From a bacterium (GTDB taxonomy: Bacteria > Actinomycetota > Acidimicrobiia > Acidimicrobiales > Ilumatobacteraceae): a stretch of DNA of 14,500 bases. The position numbers and the translations under genes were made by a program. The notes under the pieces were generated by a model. The model ran no database searches. It saw only the letters and a program-made list of their open reading frames with translations, and was not told the origin of the DNA. The DNA lies in contig JAPOIQ010000005.1 in assembly GCA_029978815.1 (NCBI GenBank), positions 1-14,500 on the forward strand, read 5' to 3'. This document shows, one piece after another, positions 1 through 7,942 of the stretch; the first letter of the stretch is position 1; every line of letters begins with the position of its first letter.

Positions 1-160
1 CTACCTGACCAAGGAGATGTCCAACGTGCAACGAATCGGCCGTTGGATCAAAGCCCACGTACACACCGATTGGCCCCGAAGCTAAACGGGCAGAGAATTG
101 CTCGCGATCGGTGGTGTCGTGAATCAGCCCTCGGGCATCAAGCTCGGCAATGAAATCCAT
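1..160 (-). CDS. tyrS: Tyrosyl-tRNA synthetase, N-terminal part (runs off the left edge)
   Basis: Charges tRNA-Tyr with tyrosine in the cytoplasm. The reverse strand from 160 encodes 53 residues beginning [12 protein letters not shown]. They include the class I synthetase nucleotide-binding segment: [16 protein letters not shown] at residues 34-49, where HVGH (45-48) is the HIGH-type ATP motif and Tyr34 and Asp39 lie in the amino-acid pocket region known from bacterial TyrRS. The rest of the catalytic domain, the KMSKS loop and the C-terminal S4-like domain are outside the window. ATG at 160 is the only sensible start: in-frame codons upstream give no ATG, GTG or TTG before the divergent neighbour. 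No Shine-Dalgarno sequence is visible before it; GATGTT sits 6 bases upstream and might be a weak -10 of a leaderless transcript. It is divergent from the DUF2332 gene, with 64 bases between starts. Confidence 0.93.
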   Translation of the reverse strand, partial: MDFIAELDARGLIHDTTDREQFSARLASGPIGVYVGFDPTADSLHVGHLLGQV

Positions 161-212
161 ACGATCAACATCGTGCCACGACTCGGCACAAGAAACGACA
201 TCGCCCGGCACC

Positions 213-218
213 TACGCT
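213..218 (+). promoter_or_regulatory. Candidate -10 box of a leaderless promoter for the DUF2332 gene
   Basis: TACGCT fits the actinobacterial TANNNT -10 pattern. It is followed by exactly 6 bases and then ATG at 225, so transcription would start at or next to the A of the start codon. No Shine-Dalgarno sequence precedes that ATG. No convincing -35 box is seen at 16-18 bases upstream. Confidence 0.4.
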
Positions 219-224
219 GTGACG

Positions 225-1325
225 ATGCCTCAGGAGCGTACGAGCGACAAAGAACTCGTTGCCCTCTTCCGCGAGTTCGGAAGGTCTGTCGGTTCACGCG
301 CACCGCTCTACGCAAACCTCTCCGAGGCAATCGCTCAAGACTCGAAGCCACATGTTCGCGGGCTACTTAACAGTGCTCCGCTCCCCCAACGTCGGCCCGT
401 GCTGTTACTTGCAGCGATTCACCGCATAGTGCTCGAAAACCAGGGTTCGCCGCTTGCTCAGTGGTACCCGTCGGTCACCGGTGTGGCTCGCGAGCAGAAA
501 CACGACCTCGCGGATCTGACCTTAGATCTCAACGAATTTTGCGACACCTACCGCAGCGAGATCATCAACCTCGTTCGAACCCGACACACCCAAACGAACG
601 ACATCTCGCGCTCGGCGCTACTTCGCCTTGCACTTGCCCACCAACCGGTCGTCAACAACTCAGCCCTCATCGACGTGGGCTGTTCTGCAGGACTCAATCT
701 TCATCTCGATGCATACCACTGCACGTACACCGCAGAGAGCGGCTCGTGGACCATAGCCGCTGGCGATACTGCAGCCCCGGCGCTTCGCTGCAGCGTAAGG
801 GCCGAAGTAACACCCGACATCGCGGTAGGCACATTTACCCAGCGCATCGGATACGACCCTCATCCGATCGACGTGCGAACCGACGACGCAATGTGGTTAC
901 TCGCATGTGTCTGGCCAGACCAGCTCGACCGCATTGCACGACTGAAGTCAGCTATCGAATGGATGAAGCAGAACCCGGTTGAACTTCGCTCAAGAGATGC
1001 ACTAGGTGCTCTCGATGAAGTTGAGGGAATGAATGATTCACACATCACCATCATCAACTCGTGGGTGCTGTCGTATTTGAGTGACGACGATCAGCGTGAA
1101 TATCGACAGCGACTAGAACAACTCGGGCAACGCCGTGACCTCACTTGGGTCTACCTCGAGCAACCCTCAACAACTTCAGTGCTGCAGCATGACGCTTCAA
1201 TTGCTAACAACCCCAAGCGCTCTGAACTCACTGCAATAACCCGAATCGATTGGCTCGGCGGAACACCCCAGGTACGCCACCTCGGGACGATGCACCCCCA
1301 CGGATACTGGTTCCACCCAAGTTGA
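225..1325 (+). CDS. DUF2332 family protein, possible SAM-dependent methyltransferase-like fold
   Basis: A 366-residue protein recognised as DUF2332, a family common in actinobacteria with no established function. Features that fit the family are a helical N-terminal half with QWYPS at about 80-84, the segment ALIDVGCSAGLNLHLDAY at about 147-164, and a C-terminal end rich in His, Gly and Trp (HPHGYWFHPS). The D-V-G-C-S-A-G-L-N stretch resembles the glycine-rich motif I of class I methyltransferases, so SAM binding is a reasonable inference, but no catalytic motif or substrate can be named. ATG at 225 is chosen because a TANNNT box ends 6 bases before it, suggesting a leaderless mRNA. GTG at 219 would add two residues, and an ATG at 150 would run across the tyrS start. 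It is monocistronic and convergent with marC, 86 bases apart; that gap shows no clear terminator. Confidence 0.82.
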   Translation: MPQERTSDKELVALFREFGRSVGSRAPLYANLSEAIAQDSKPHVRGLLNSAPLPQRRPVLLLAAIHRIVLENQGSPLAQWYPSVTGVAREQKHDLADLTLDLNEFCDTYRSEIINLVRTRHTQTNDISRSALLRLALAHQPVVNNSALIDVGCSAGLNLHLDAYHCTYTAESGSWTIAAGDTAAPALRCSVRAEVTPDIAVGTFTQRIGYDPHPIDVRTDDAMWLLACVWPDQLDRIARLKSAIEWMKQNPVELRSRDALGALDEVEGMNDSHITIINSWVLSYLSDDDQREYRQRLEQLGQRRDLTWVYLEQPSTTSVLQHDASIANNPKRSELTAITRIDWLGGTPQVRHLGTMHPHGYWFHPS

Positions 1326-1411
1326 CCTCGAGAAGCGACTAAACGTCATAACAGCCAAATCGCACACATAAACGCGGAGGAGTAATTCAACGACTAGGAC
1401 AACTTGCTGGG

Positions 1412-2023
1412 TCACGCCCCAGAACTGATGAATCCGGCGACCGAGTCAGCGATCATCTGAACCGCAATCGCCGCTAGCAGTAATCCAGCAATACGACTGA
1501 GAAGCATGATGCCAGACTGACCAATCAGACGATTAACCAGTTCAGCGAACAGCATCGCCAGATACACCAACAAGAGGACGAGGGCGAGAGCGCCCGCGAT
1601 GAGCCAACGCTCACGAGCGGTTGACGAATTTTGCACGAAGACGATTGCAGCAACAATCGCACCAGGGCCAGCAAGCAACGGAGTGCCGAGCGGGACCATG
1701 GCAACCGCAACATGGTCAATCGCAGCCGACTCGGCATCATCGTCGTCCGCACTCATCAACAACTGCAACGCAACAAGCAGCAGCAACAGCCCGCCAGCAC
1801 CTTGAAGTGCAGGCACCGACACATCGAGAAAACCAAGCACTTGGCGACCACCAACAGCGAAGCCCGCAATCACCAATGCAGCGGTGACGACAGCAAGTAA
1901 GGCAGACCGAGACCGCTGCTTTGGCGTAAGGCGCCGAGTCACCGACAAGAAAATCGGGACGTTGCCAATTGGGTCCATGATGACCAGCATCGTGACAAAC
2001 ACCGCCCCAAACGTCACTGCCAT
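1412..2023 (-). CDS. MarC family integral membrane protein
   Basis: A 203-residue inner-membrane protein of the MarC (UPF0056) family, whose transport or other role is not established; the original link to multiple antibiotic resistance was not upheld. About six membrane segments can be seen, near residues 5-25, 42-60, 70-91, 105-130, 140-163 and 175-197. Family signatures present are DPIGNVPIF (17-25) in the first segment, VPLGTPLLAGPGAI (110-123) in the fourth and SRIAGLLLAAIAVQMI (176-191) in the last. A short acidic loop, ADDDDAES, lies between segments 3 and 4. ATG at 2023 lies only 4 bases after the argH stop, so the gene is the last member of the arg operon and probably depends on read-through or coupled translation; no strong Shine-Dalgarno sequence is seen. 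Membership in an arginine operon could hint at a role connected with amino acids, but that is speculation. Confidence 0.88.
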   Translation of the reverse strand: MAVTFGAVFVTMLVIMDPIGNVPIFLSVTRRLTPKQRSRSALLAVVTAALVIAGFAVGGRQVLGFLDVSVPALQGAGGLLLLLVALQLLMSADDDDAESAAIDHVAVAMVPLGTPLLAGPGAIVAAIVFVQNSSTARERWLIAGALALVLLLVYLAMLFAELVNRLIGQSGIMLLSRIAGLLLAAIAVQMIADSVAGFISSGA

Positions 2024-2027
2024 GCCA

Positions 2028-3428
2028 TCAACCCAAGCCGTCTAGGCGAGTAACTGATTCAGCAAATGCCGCTGCGAACGCGTCAATCTGCACCACAACT
2101 GGTGACGGGCCTGCACCACCGGGCGAAGTGCGCATCTTGGTTGCACCGCCCGACTCAAAGTACGCCGCACAATCGGACCCTATTTCTGCAACTGCAAGGT
2201 CCCGAAGATTTGCCTCCCCGCTCAAGTGACGTCGAACGAGTTGCCCGACCTGAGCATGCGCCTGTCGGAACGGCACGCCATTGCGAACCAAATGCTCAGC
2301 GAGGTCAGTCGCGACGAGCAGTTCCGCATCAGCGCATGCTGCCATCCGCTCAGTATCAAATTCAGCAGTGCCGATCATGCCGGCAATTGCGGCGAGCGCC
2401 AGCACTGTCTGTTCAACCGAATCAAAGAGAGGCTCTTTGTCCTCCTGCAGGTCACGGTTATACGCGAGCGGAAGGGCTTTCAACGTGGCGAGCAACCCCG
2501 TCAGATTGCCAATCAATCGGCCAGACTTGCCGCGCGCGAGTTCGGCAATGTCAGCATTCTTCTTCTGCGGCAACATCGATGAGCCAGTCGCATAGGCGTC
2601 GTCCAGACGAGCGAACCCGAACTCCTCCGACGTCCACAACACCCACTCCTCTCCAATTCGCGAGAGGTGGATACCGATGAGCGACAGAGCAAACAATGTC
2701 TCAGCGACAAAGTCACGGTCACTCACCGCATCGAGTGAGTTCGCGAACGTTGAAGCAAAACCAAGATCTTCGGCTGTTGTTACGGGATCAATCGCAATCG
2801 ATGTGCCCGCAAGAGCACCCGCACCAAGAGGAGACACATCGAGACGGTGGTACGCATCAACGAGTCGATCGAGGTCACGATGCAGCGACCACGCATGTGC
2901 AAGTAGATGGTGCGCAAGCATGACCGGCTGCGCGCGTTGCAGGTGGGTGTACCCAGGCAGGTAGGCATCGCCCGCCTGCCGAGCCCGATCGAGCAGCACC
3001 CGTTGAAGATTGATCACACCGGACGCAACCTCAGTAATCGCACCTTTCGTCCACAACCGAAGGTCGGTAGCGACCTGATCGTTGCGGCTACGCGCCGTGT
3101 GCAAGCGTGCTCCTGCATCTCCAGCAATCTCTGTCACTCGCCGTTCGACAGCAGTGTGAATGTCTTCGTCACCTTCGTGGAACTCGAATGTTCCAGAGGC
3201 AAATTCACCATGGACCTTGTCAAGGGCATCAAGGACAACTTCAACCTCTGCAGTGGACAGCACCCCAGCTCGACCCAACCCGCGAACATGTGCCTTCGAC
3301 CCTCGGATGTCAACTTCCCATAGCCGACGGTCAAACGGGAGGCTCGCTGTGTACGCCATCAACGCCTCTGCAGGTCCGCCCGCAAACCTGCCGTGCCACA
3401 ACGACTCTGAGCTCTTCTCTTCAGCCAT
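2028..3428 (-). CDS. argH: Argininosuccinate lyase
   Basis: Splits argininosuccinate into arginine and fumarate, the last step of arginine synthesis, in the cytoplasm as a homotetramer of the fumarase/aspartase superfamily. The protein is 466 residues, the usual length. It has HTARSRNDQ at 110-118, the catalytic-His segment GYTHLQRAQP at 159-168, and the mobile signature loop GSSMLPQKKNAD at 282-293 with the catalytic Ser. In that loop most relatives read MMPQKKNPD, so Leu and Ala here are mild substitutions. The ATG at 3428 has GGAGGA a few bases upstream; the reading frame is open further upstream, but that part has no homology and lies over argR. The start overlaps the argR stop in ATGGCTGA (8 bases), which suggests coupled translation. 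marC follows after 4 bases. argG, which usually sits just before argH in actinobacterial clusters, is missing. Confidence 0.97.
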   Translation of the reverse strand: MAEEKSSESLWHGRFAGGPAEALMAYTASLPFDRRLWEVDIRGSKAHVRGLGRAGVLSTAEVEVVLDALDKVHGEFASGTFEFHEGDEDIHTAVERRVTEIAGDAGARLHTARSRNDQVATDLRLWTKGAITEVASGVINLQRVLLDRARQAGDAYLPGYTHLQRAQPVMLAHHLLAHAWSLHRDLDRLVDAYHRLDVSPLGAGALAGTSIAIDPVTTAEDLGFASTFANSLDAVSDRDFVAETLFALSLIGIHLSRIGEEWVLWTSEEFGFARLDDAYATGSSMLPQKKNADIAELARGKSGRLIGNLTGLLATLKALPLAYNRDLQEDKEPLFDSVEQTVLALAAIAGMIGTAEFDTERMAACADAELLVATDLAEHLVRNGVPFRQAHAQVGQLVRRHLSGEANLRDLAVAEIGSDCAAYFESGGATKMRTSPGGAGPSPVVVQIDAFAAAFAESVTRLDGLG

Positions 3429-3906
3429 GGTGTACTCCTCCGTCAATTCCCGCGAGCTGGCGAAGTTGTGATGCAAGCTCTCTTCCCGTTGAGTCCTCAG
3501 ATGCAATACAGAGGACTGTGTCATCTCCTGCGACAGTGCCGATAAGACCGTCGACGGCACTTCGATCAAGCGCCGAAGCAACCACGTGCGCACAACCAGG
3601 AGGGGTACGCACAACAACCAAATTTGCTGAACTCGTCACCTCGCCAACCCACTCGCCCATCACCCGGCGAAGTTGCTCTAACGGCGCGACACGATCAGGT
3701 GCGAACTCAGGCAGGGCATACACCGACGACCCAGAAGCTGTGCGCACTTTGATCGCTCCGAGATCGTCAAGGTCACGCGACACAGTTGCTTGAGTGGCGG
3801 AAACCTGCTCGGACAGCAACAGTTCGACGAGCTGTGCCTGGTTACCAACCTCATGCTGCTCAATGAAGCGCGAAATCAATTGCTGGCGACGAACCTTCAC
3901 ACTCAC
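3421..3906 (-). CDS. argR: Arginine repressor ArgR
   Basis: Arginine-responsive transcription regulator of the ArgR/AhrC family, active as a hexamer that binds ARG boxes when arginine is bound. The protein has 161 residues. The N-terminal winged helix-turn-helix covers about residues 1-70, with the recognition region VSATQATVSRDLDDLGAIKV (35-54). The C-terminal oligomerisation and arginine-binding domain covers about 85-161 and carries GTVAGDDT (123-130), whose two Asp residues contact arginine in known structures. The start codon is GTG at 3906, overlapping the argF stop in GTGA, with AGGTGG upstream as a modest ribosome site. The gene lies inside the operon it should control, so ArgR is expected to limit its own synthesis through the operators before argC. 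Confidence 0.96.
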   Translation of the reverse strand: MSVKVRRQQLISRFIEQHEVGNQAQLVELLLSEQVSATQATVSRDLDDLGAIKVRTASGSSVYALPEFAPDRVAPLEQLRRVMGEWVGEVTSSANLVVVRTPPGCAHVVASALDRSAVDGLIGTVAGDDTVLCIASEDSTGRELASQLRQLAGIDGGVHHG

Positions 3907-4808
3907 CTCACACCACCTAAGAATGCGAGCACACCTCGAGCGGCATGCATGCGGTCGTGACCCTGACGAATCACCCGAGAAGCAGGACCGTCGATCACCG
4001 ATGCAGCGACCTCATAGCCCCGGTAGGCCGGAAGACAGTGCATAAAGATGGCGCCAGGCGACGCAGCAGCCATGAGTTGATCGGTCACGCTGAACGACGC
4101 AAAAATCCGACGCCGCTCTTCAACCTCATCTTCTTGCCCCATCGACACCCACGTATCGGTATGAACCGCATCAGTTCCACTAACCGCCTCCACCGGATCA
4201 TCCGTCGATATGACATGCCCGGATCCCAGCGATGAAAGGCGCTCACACTCCTGAGCGGATGGCTGGAAACCATCTGGGCATGCAAAGGAAATTGACATGC
4301 CCGACATCAGGCAGGCCTCGGCAAGCGACCTTGCAACGTTGTTGTAATCGCCAACCCACGCAACATTGCGACCAGACAGCGAACCGAACTCGTGGCGCAT
4401 CGTCCGAAGGTCAGCAAGGGCCTGCAGCGGATGCGACCGGTCAGACAGCATGTTGACAATCGGCACGGTCGACAATGCCGCCATGCGCTCCACCACGCTG
4501 TGCGAAAACACACGCGCTGCAACCATCGAGTGATAACCCTCAAGAATCTCAATGACGTCCTCAACCGACTCGCGCACGTCAAGACCGACCTCCTCGCCGC
4601 GGGTGTACACCGGGTGACCACCGAGTTGGACAACCGCCATCTCCATCGACTGACGAGTTCGGTTCGACGGCTTCTCAAAAATGAGCGCCACACCGCCACC
4701 AGAGAGTGGCTGACCAAGGTCGACAATCGGACGATCGGAGAGGTCGCCAACAAGCGCAAGTTCGTCGGCAGAAAGATCGACGATATTGAGAAGGTGACGC
4801 ACCGTCAT
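3903..4808 (-). CDS. argF: Ornithine carbamoyltransferase
   Basis: Joins carbamoyl phosphate and ornithine to give citrulline. The protein has 301 residues and two domains. The carbamoyl-phosphate site is FEKPSNRTR at 44-52, with HPLQ at 126-129. The ornithine side has DTW and SMGQE around 218-226, HCLP at 257-260 with the catalytic Cys258, and DRMHAARG at 285-292. The SMG motif supports ornithine rather than aspartate or acetylornithine as substrate. One oddity is that the widely conserved S-T/G-R-T-R loop reads S-N-R-T-R here, and HCLPAHRG reads HCLPAYRG. All other key residues are intact, so an active enzyme is likely. The ATG at 4808 overlaps the argD stop in ATGA, and the stop overlaps the argR GTG, so translation is probably coupled on both sides. 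The start has GGAG about 7 bases upstream. Confidence 0.96.
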   Translation of the reverse strand: MTVRHLLNIVDLSADELALVGDLSDRPIVDLGQPLSGGGVALIFEKPSNRTRQSMEMAVVQLGGHPVYTRGEEVGLDVRESVEDVIEILEGYHSMVAARVFSHSVVERMAALSTVPIVNMLSDRSHPLQALADLRTMRHEFGSLSGRNVAWVGDYNNVARSLAEACLMSGMSISFACPDGFQPSAQECERLSSLGSGHVISTDDPVEAVSGTDAVHTDTWVSMGQEDEVEERRRIFASFSVTDQLMAAASPGAIFMHCLPAYRGYEVAASVIDGPASRVIRQGHDRMHAARGVLAFLGGVR

Positions 4809-6010
4809 GATGTGCTCCTCACATTGGCAATCGCCGCCATGAGAATGCTCATTGCCTCCTCGATCTCTTCATCAGACGCGGTGAGAGGCGGGGCAAGTCG
4901 AATTGTTGCCGCATTCACTGCATTCACGATGAGCCCATTCGCAAGCGCCTCAGCGGCTACATCTCCCGCAGCGATGCCCTCTTCGAGCGCAACACCGAGC
5001 AGTAACCCGCTGCCACGAACGCCGACGACACCCTCAGTTCCGTCGAGCAGCGCTCTGATTTTTGCCTCTCCTGCAAGAGCGAGACCCGGTGCATCAAGCC
5101 GTTTCATCTCAGAAATCACGGTCTCAACAGCAGCGGTAGCGAGTGCGGTTCCGCTATAGGTGCTCCCGTGATCACCTGGGACAAATGCCGCTGCAACTTC
5201 AACCGGCGCCCAGCACGCCCCAATTGGCATACCGTTACCCATCGCTTTCGCCAGGGTGACAACATCTGGAGACACGCCCGAATGTTCGAATCCGAACCAT
5301 TTGCCAGTTCGCGCAAAACCGGTCTGTACCTCATCGATCATCATGAGAACACCCTTGCGGGTGCACATTTCACGCACTCCTTCGAGGTAGCCGTCAGGGG
5401 CAGGGTTCACTCCCCCTTCACCCTGCACCGATTCGAGGAATACCGCCCCGACGGTCTCATCGACGGCGGCTTCAATTGCGGAGAGATCGCCCCACGGAAC
5501 GTGAACAAATCCGTCCGGCATTGGCGCAAAGGGTTCATGTTTCGCCGGTTGACCAGTCGCCGCCAACGTTGCGAGAGTCCGCCCATGAAATGAGCCAAGC
5601 GCCGTCACAACCTTGTGACGACCTGGGCCAGCATGTTTGCGGGCAAGCTTCAACGCGCACTCATTCGCCTCGGCACCAGAGTTCGTGAAGAACACCTGCC
5701 CGGGGCGTCCCGTTGCCTCTGTCAGAAGACTGTCGACCGACATCGCAGCAGCAGTCGCTACCGGGTTCGCAAAAAAGTTGCTCACATGCACCAACTTGCG
5801 CGCCTGTTCCGCAATTGCGTCGGCAATGACTGGATTCGAGTGCCCCAGCGACACGACAGCGATACCTGCGAGAAAGTCGAGATAGCGCGTGCCATCGGTT
5901 GCGAACACTTCGGTACCTACACCGCGCTCAAGCATGAGCGCCGGAGGGCCAAACACCGGCATAAACGGGCAATGCCCGACCGCAGTCGAGGTATCAAACG
6001 TATGTCCCAT
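4805..6010 (-). CDS. argD: Acetylornithine aminotransferase
   Basis: Pyridoxal-phosphate enzyme that converts N-acetylglutamate semialdehyde to N-acetylornithine with glutamate as amino donor. It is a class III aminotransferase of 401 residues, normal for ArgD. Visible motifs are FTNSGAEANE (108-117, cofactor phosphate region), SFHGRT (140-145), IDEVQTGFARTG (225-236, with Asp226 for the pyridine nitrogen) and TLAKAMGNGMPIGA (252-265), where Lys255 is the Schiff-base lysine. The start at ATG 6010 is one base after the argB stop, with GGAGA just upstream; the frame continues upstream but covers argB and has no homology. Such enzymes often also serve as succinyldiaminopimelate aminotransferase in lysine synthesis; the sequence does not decide that here. 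Confidence 0.96.
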   Translation of the reverse strand: MGHTFDTSTAVGHCPFMPVFGPPALMLERGVGTEVFATDGTRYLDFLAGIAVVSLGHSNPVIADAIAEQARKLVHVSNFFANPVATAAAMSVDSLLTEATGRPGQVFFTNSGAEANECALKLARKHAGPGRHKVVTALGSFHGRTLATLAATGQPAKHEPFAPMPDGFVHVPWGDLSAIEAAVDETVGAVFLESVQGEGGVNPAPDGYLEGVREMCTRKGVLMMIDEVQTGFARTGKWFGFEHSGVSPDVVTLAKAMGNGMPIGACWAPVEVAAAFVPGDHGSTYSGTALATAAVETVISEMKRLDAPGLALAGEAKIRALLDGTEGVVGVRGSGLLLGVALEEGIAAGDVAAEALANGLIVNAVNAATIRLAPPLTASDEEIEEAMSILMAAIANVRSTS

Positions 6011-6011
6011 C

Positions 6012-6896
6012 TCAGTCTCCGTTCTGATCTGCCGGATTGTGCACCATCGTGCCAACGCCTGCATCGGTAAAAAGTTCAAGCAACAGTGCGTGCGGGGTTC
6101 GCCCGTCAAGGATGTGGGCCCGGCCAACACCATGACGAACAGCAGAAATACAGCTCGCAACTTTTGGAATCATCCCGCCATCGATAATCCCGTCACTAAT
6201 GAGTTGCTCCAACTCGGAAGGAGTGGTCTGGCGAATGAGCGAAGCGGCATCAGCAATATCGCGCCGAAGGCCATCAATATCGGTGAGGTACACGAGCTTT
6301 TCGGCTCCAAGCGCAGCCGCTATCTCGCCGGCCACGGTGTCAGCATTGATATTGAACGCCTGTCCTTCAGCATCAGCGCCAACGGTTGCGACCACCGGGA
6401 TGAACTCATCATCGAGCAACCTCTGCAACACGCCCGGGTTAATCGATGCGATGTCCCCAACAAACCCAAGTTCTGGATTACGTGCCACCGCCCTAATGAG
6501 CCCACCATCTTCTCCGCTCACACCAACCGCATAGTCACCATGAACATTGATTGCTGACACGATCTGGGGGTTGACTTGGCCGATGAGAACCATGCGCGCA
6601 ATGTCGACAGTTTCGGCGTCAGTGACCCGCAAACCATCTTTGAACTCTGCGGTCTTACCAAGTCGTTCCATCAGCTCACTGATCTGAGGACCGCCGCCAT
6701 GAACCACAACCGGGCGCATTCCGACGAGCCGCATCATCACGATGTCGGTTGCGAAGACGGCAAGCGCATCATCTCCCGAGGTGCCAGCCAAGGCATTGCC
6801 TCCATATTTCACAACGATGGTGCGGCCTGCAAAACGGCGAATGTACGGAAGCGCTTCAACGAGTATTGCGGCGCGCTGAGCGGCAACGTCGGTCAT
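6012..6896 (-). CDS. argB: Acetylglutamate kinase, probably arginine-inhibited
   Basis: Phosphorylates N-acetylglutamate with ATP, usually the controlled step when arginine synthesis uses the acetyl cycle. The protein has 294 residues of the amino-acid kinase fold. It shows VVKYGGNAL (28-36) and HGGGPQI (66-72) for nucleotide and substrate, RVTD (90-93), and NINADTVAGEIA with YLTDIDGL in the C-terminal half. The N-terminal helix before the first strand contains EALPYIRRFAGRT (14-26), the extension found in arginine-sensitive kinases of Pseudomonas and Thermotoga and absent from the insensitive E. coli enzyme. This predicts feedback inhibition by arginine in addition to ArgR control. The ATG at 6896 overlaps the argC stop in ATGA. 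argJ, usually between argC and argB, is not present. Confidence 0.97.
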   Translation of the reverse strand: MTDVAAQRAAILVEALPYIRRFAGRTIVVKYGGNALAGTSGDDALAVFATDIVMMRLVGMRPVVVHGGGPQISELMERLGKTAEFKDGLRVTDAETVDIARMVLIGQVNPQIVSAINVHGDYAVGVSGEDGGLIRAVARNPELGFVGDIASINPGVLQRLLDDEFIPVVATVGADAEGQAFNINADTVAGEIAAALGAEKLVYLTDIDGLRRDIADAASLIRQTTPSELEQLISDGIIDGGMIPKVASCISAVRHGVGRAHILDGRTPHALLLELFTDAGVGTMVHNPADQNGD

Positions 6897-7942
6897 GGTG
6901 CGACTCCAATCCGGTCGAGTCCTAATGTTTCGTCAATACCGAGCGCAACGTTGAGGGCTTGAATCGCCCCACCGGAGGCACCCTTCGCAAGGTTGTCAAG
7001 CGCCGAGATCGTGATGATCGTGTCGGTTCGTTCGTCGTATCGTCCCGTCACGAGCACGAGGTTGGACCCAAGTGTTGCTTTGGTTCCGGGAATACCCTCG
7101 ATGACTTTGACGAACGGCTCATCGGCGTATTGCGCCTGAAGCGTTTCCAATACGGCCTCTTGCGACCTTGCACCATCATGTGCCGGCGTCGAGTAACAGG
7201 TCGCGAGAATGCCTCGGTTCATCGGCACAAGGTGCGGAGTGAACAAGACGCGCGCGCCAATCTCTTGTTCCATCTCTGGGGTATGCCGATGCCGAAGGAG
7301 GCCATAGGCAGTGAAGTTTTCGTCAACTGTCGTGAAGGCGTAGGCGAGGTCCTCTTTACGACCAGCTCCTGTCACACCACTTGCTGCATCCACAATCACC
7401 GTGTCCGAACTCATGAGCCCAGCGTCAACGAGCGGGCGAACTGCGAGAATTGCCGCAGTTACGTAACACCCTGGGGTTGCAATGAGAGATGCGCCCAACA
7501 GTTCGTCGCGATGAAACTCGGGAAGCCCGTACACCGCTTTGGCAAGAGCTTCGGGCTGGTCATGATCGAACCCGTAATAGATCGGGTACTGAGACGCATC
7601 CGTCAATCGGAAGGCGGCGCTGAGGTCAACGATATGTCCGACTCTGTTTGACAACTCAGGGACGATCTCCATTGATGCTTCGTGAGGAAGGCCTAAAAAT
7701 ACGACGTCGAGGCCGTCGAGTTGATCGATATCAAACTCCGCGAAACATGCCGCGCCATGAGCTGCTGCCATCGATGGATATAGGTCCGCAACACGTTCTC
7801 CGGCCTGAGATGCCGCCTGCAGAGTCTCAACGGCAAGCGCCGGATGGCGGTCGATCACCCGGAGCAACTCGGCGCCAGTAAACCCAGAGGCTCCGACGAC
7901 GCCGACAGACGTTGGAGCAAGAGAAAGATTGTTCCCACCCAT
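6893..7942 (-). CDS. argC: N-acetyl-gamma-glutamyl-phosphate reductase
   Basis: NADPH-dependent reduction of N-acetylglutamyl phosphate to the semialdehyde; first gene of the arg operon. The protein has 349 residues from ATG 7942. The Rossmann motif VGVVGASGFTGAELLR is at 13-28, the catalytic Cys159 lies in ATPGCYVT (155-162), and HRHTPEMEQ (218-226) provides the conserved His region. The reading frame stays open upstream, but those codons lie over the promoter and operator palindromes and have no homology, so the ATG at 7942 is preferred. No Shine-Dalgarno sequence precedes it; TATACT ends 8 bases before it, which suggests a leaderless or very short-leader mRNA. It is divergent from the YqgE/AlgH gene, 79 bases apart. 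Confidence 0.95.
   Translation of the reverse strand: MGGNNLSLAPTSVGVVGASGFTGAELLRVIDRHPALAVETLQAASQAGERVADLYPSMAAAHGAACFAEFDIDQLDGLDVVFLGLPHEASMEIVPELSNRVGHIVDLSAAFRLTDASQYPIYYGFDHDQPEALAKAVYGLPEFHRDELLGASLIATPGCYVTAAILAVRPLVDAGLMSSDTVIVDAASGVTGAGRKEDLAYAFTTVDENFTAYGLLRHRHTPEMEQEIGARVLFTPHLVPMNRGILATCYSTPAHDGARSQEAVLETLQAQYADEPFVKVIEGIPGTKATLGSNLVLVTGRYDERTDTIITISALDNLAKGASGGAIQALNVALGIDETLGLDRIGVAP

Noticed and set aside
461..982. Plus-strand frame of 173 codons within the DUF2332 gene
   Set aside because: Alternate-frame shadow rich in Arg, His and Ser, without homology.
1326..1411. Terminator or small gene between the convergent DUF2332 gene and marC
   Set aside because: No stable inverted repeat followed by T, and no supported reading frame.
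1621..1900. Gln- and Asn-rich plus-strand frames
   Set aside because: Produced by antisense reading of Val, Leu and Ala codons of the marC membrane segments.
3429..3617. N-terminal extension of argH upstream of ATG 3428
   Set aside because: It lies over argR in another frame; ATG 3428 has a GGAGGA site and gives the normal ArgH length.
3107..3793. Plus-strand frame of 228 codons opposite argH and argR
   Set aside because: Runs across two real genes; composition typical of antisense translation.
4392..5159. Long plus-strand open frame (255 codons) opposite argF and argD
   Set aside because: Antisense shadow of two genes with clear homology; its translation is low in complexity and resembles no protein.
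5889..6557. Plus-strand frame of 222 codons opposite argD and argB
   Set aside because: Antisense shadow; both genes beneath it are certain and it has no ribosome site or recognisable domain.
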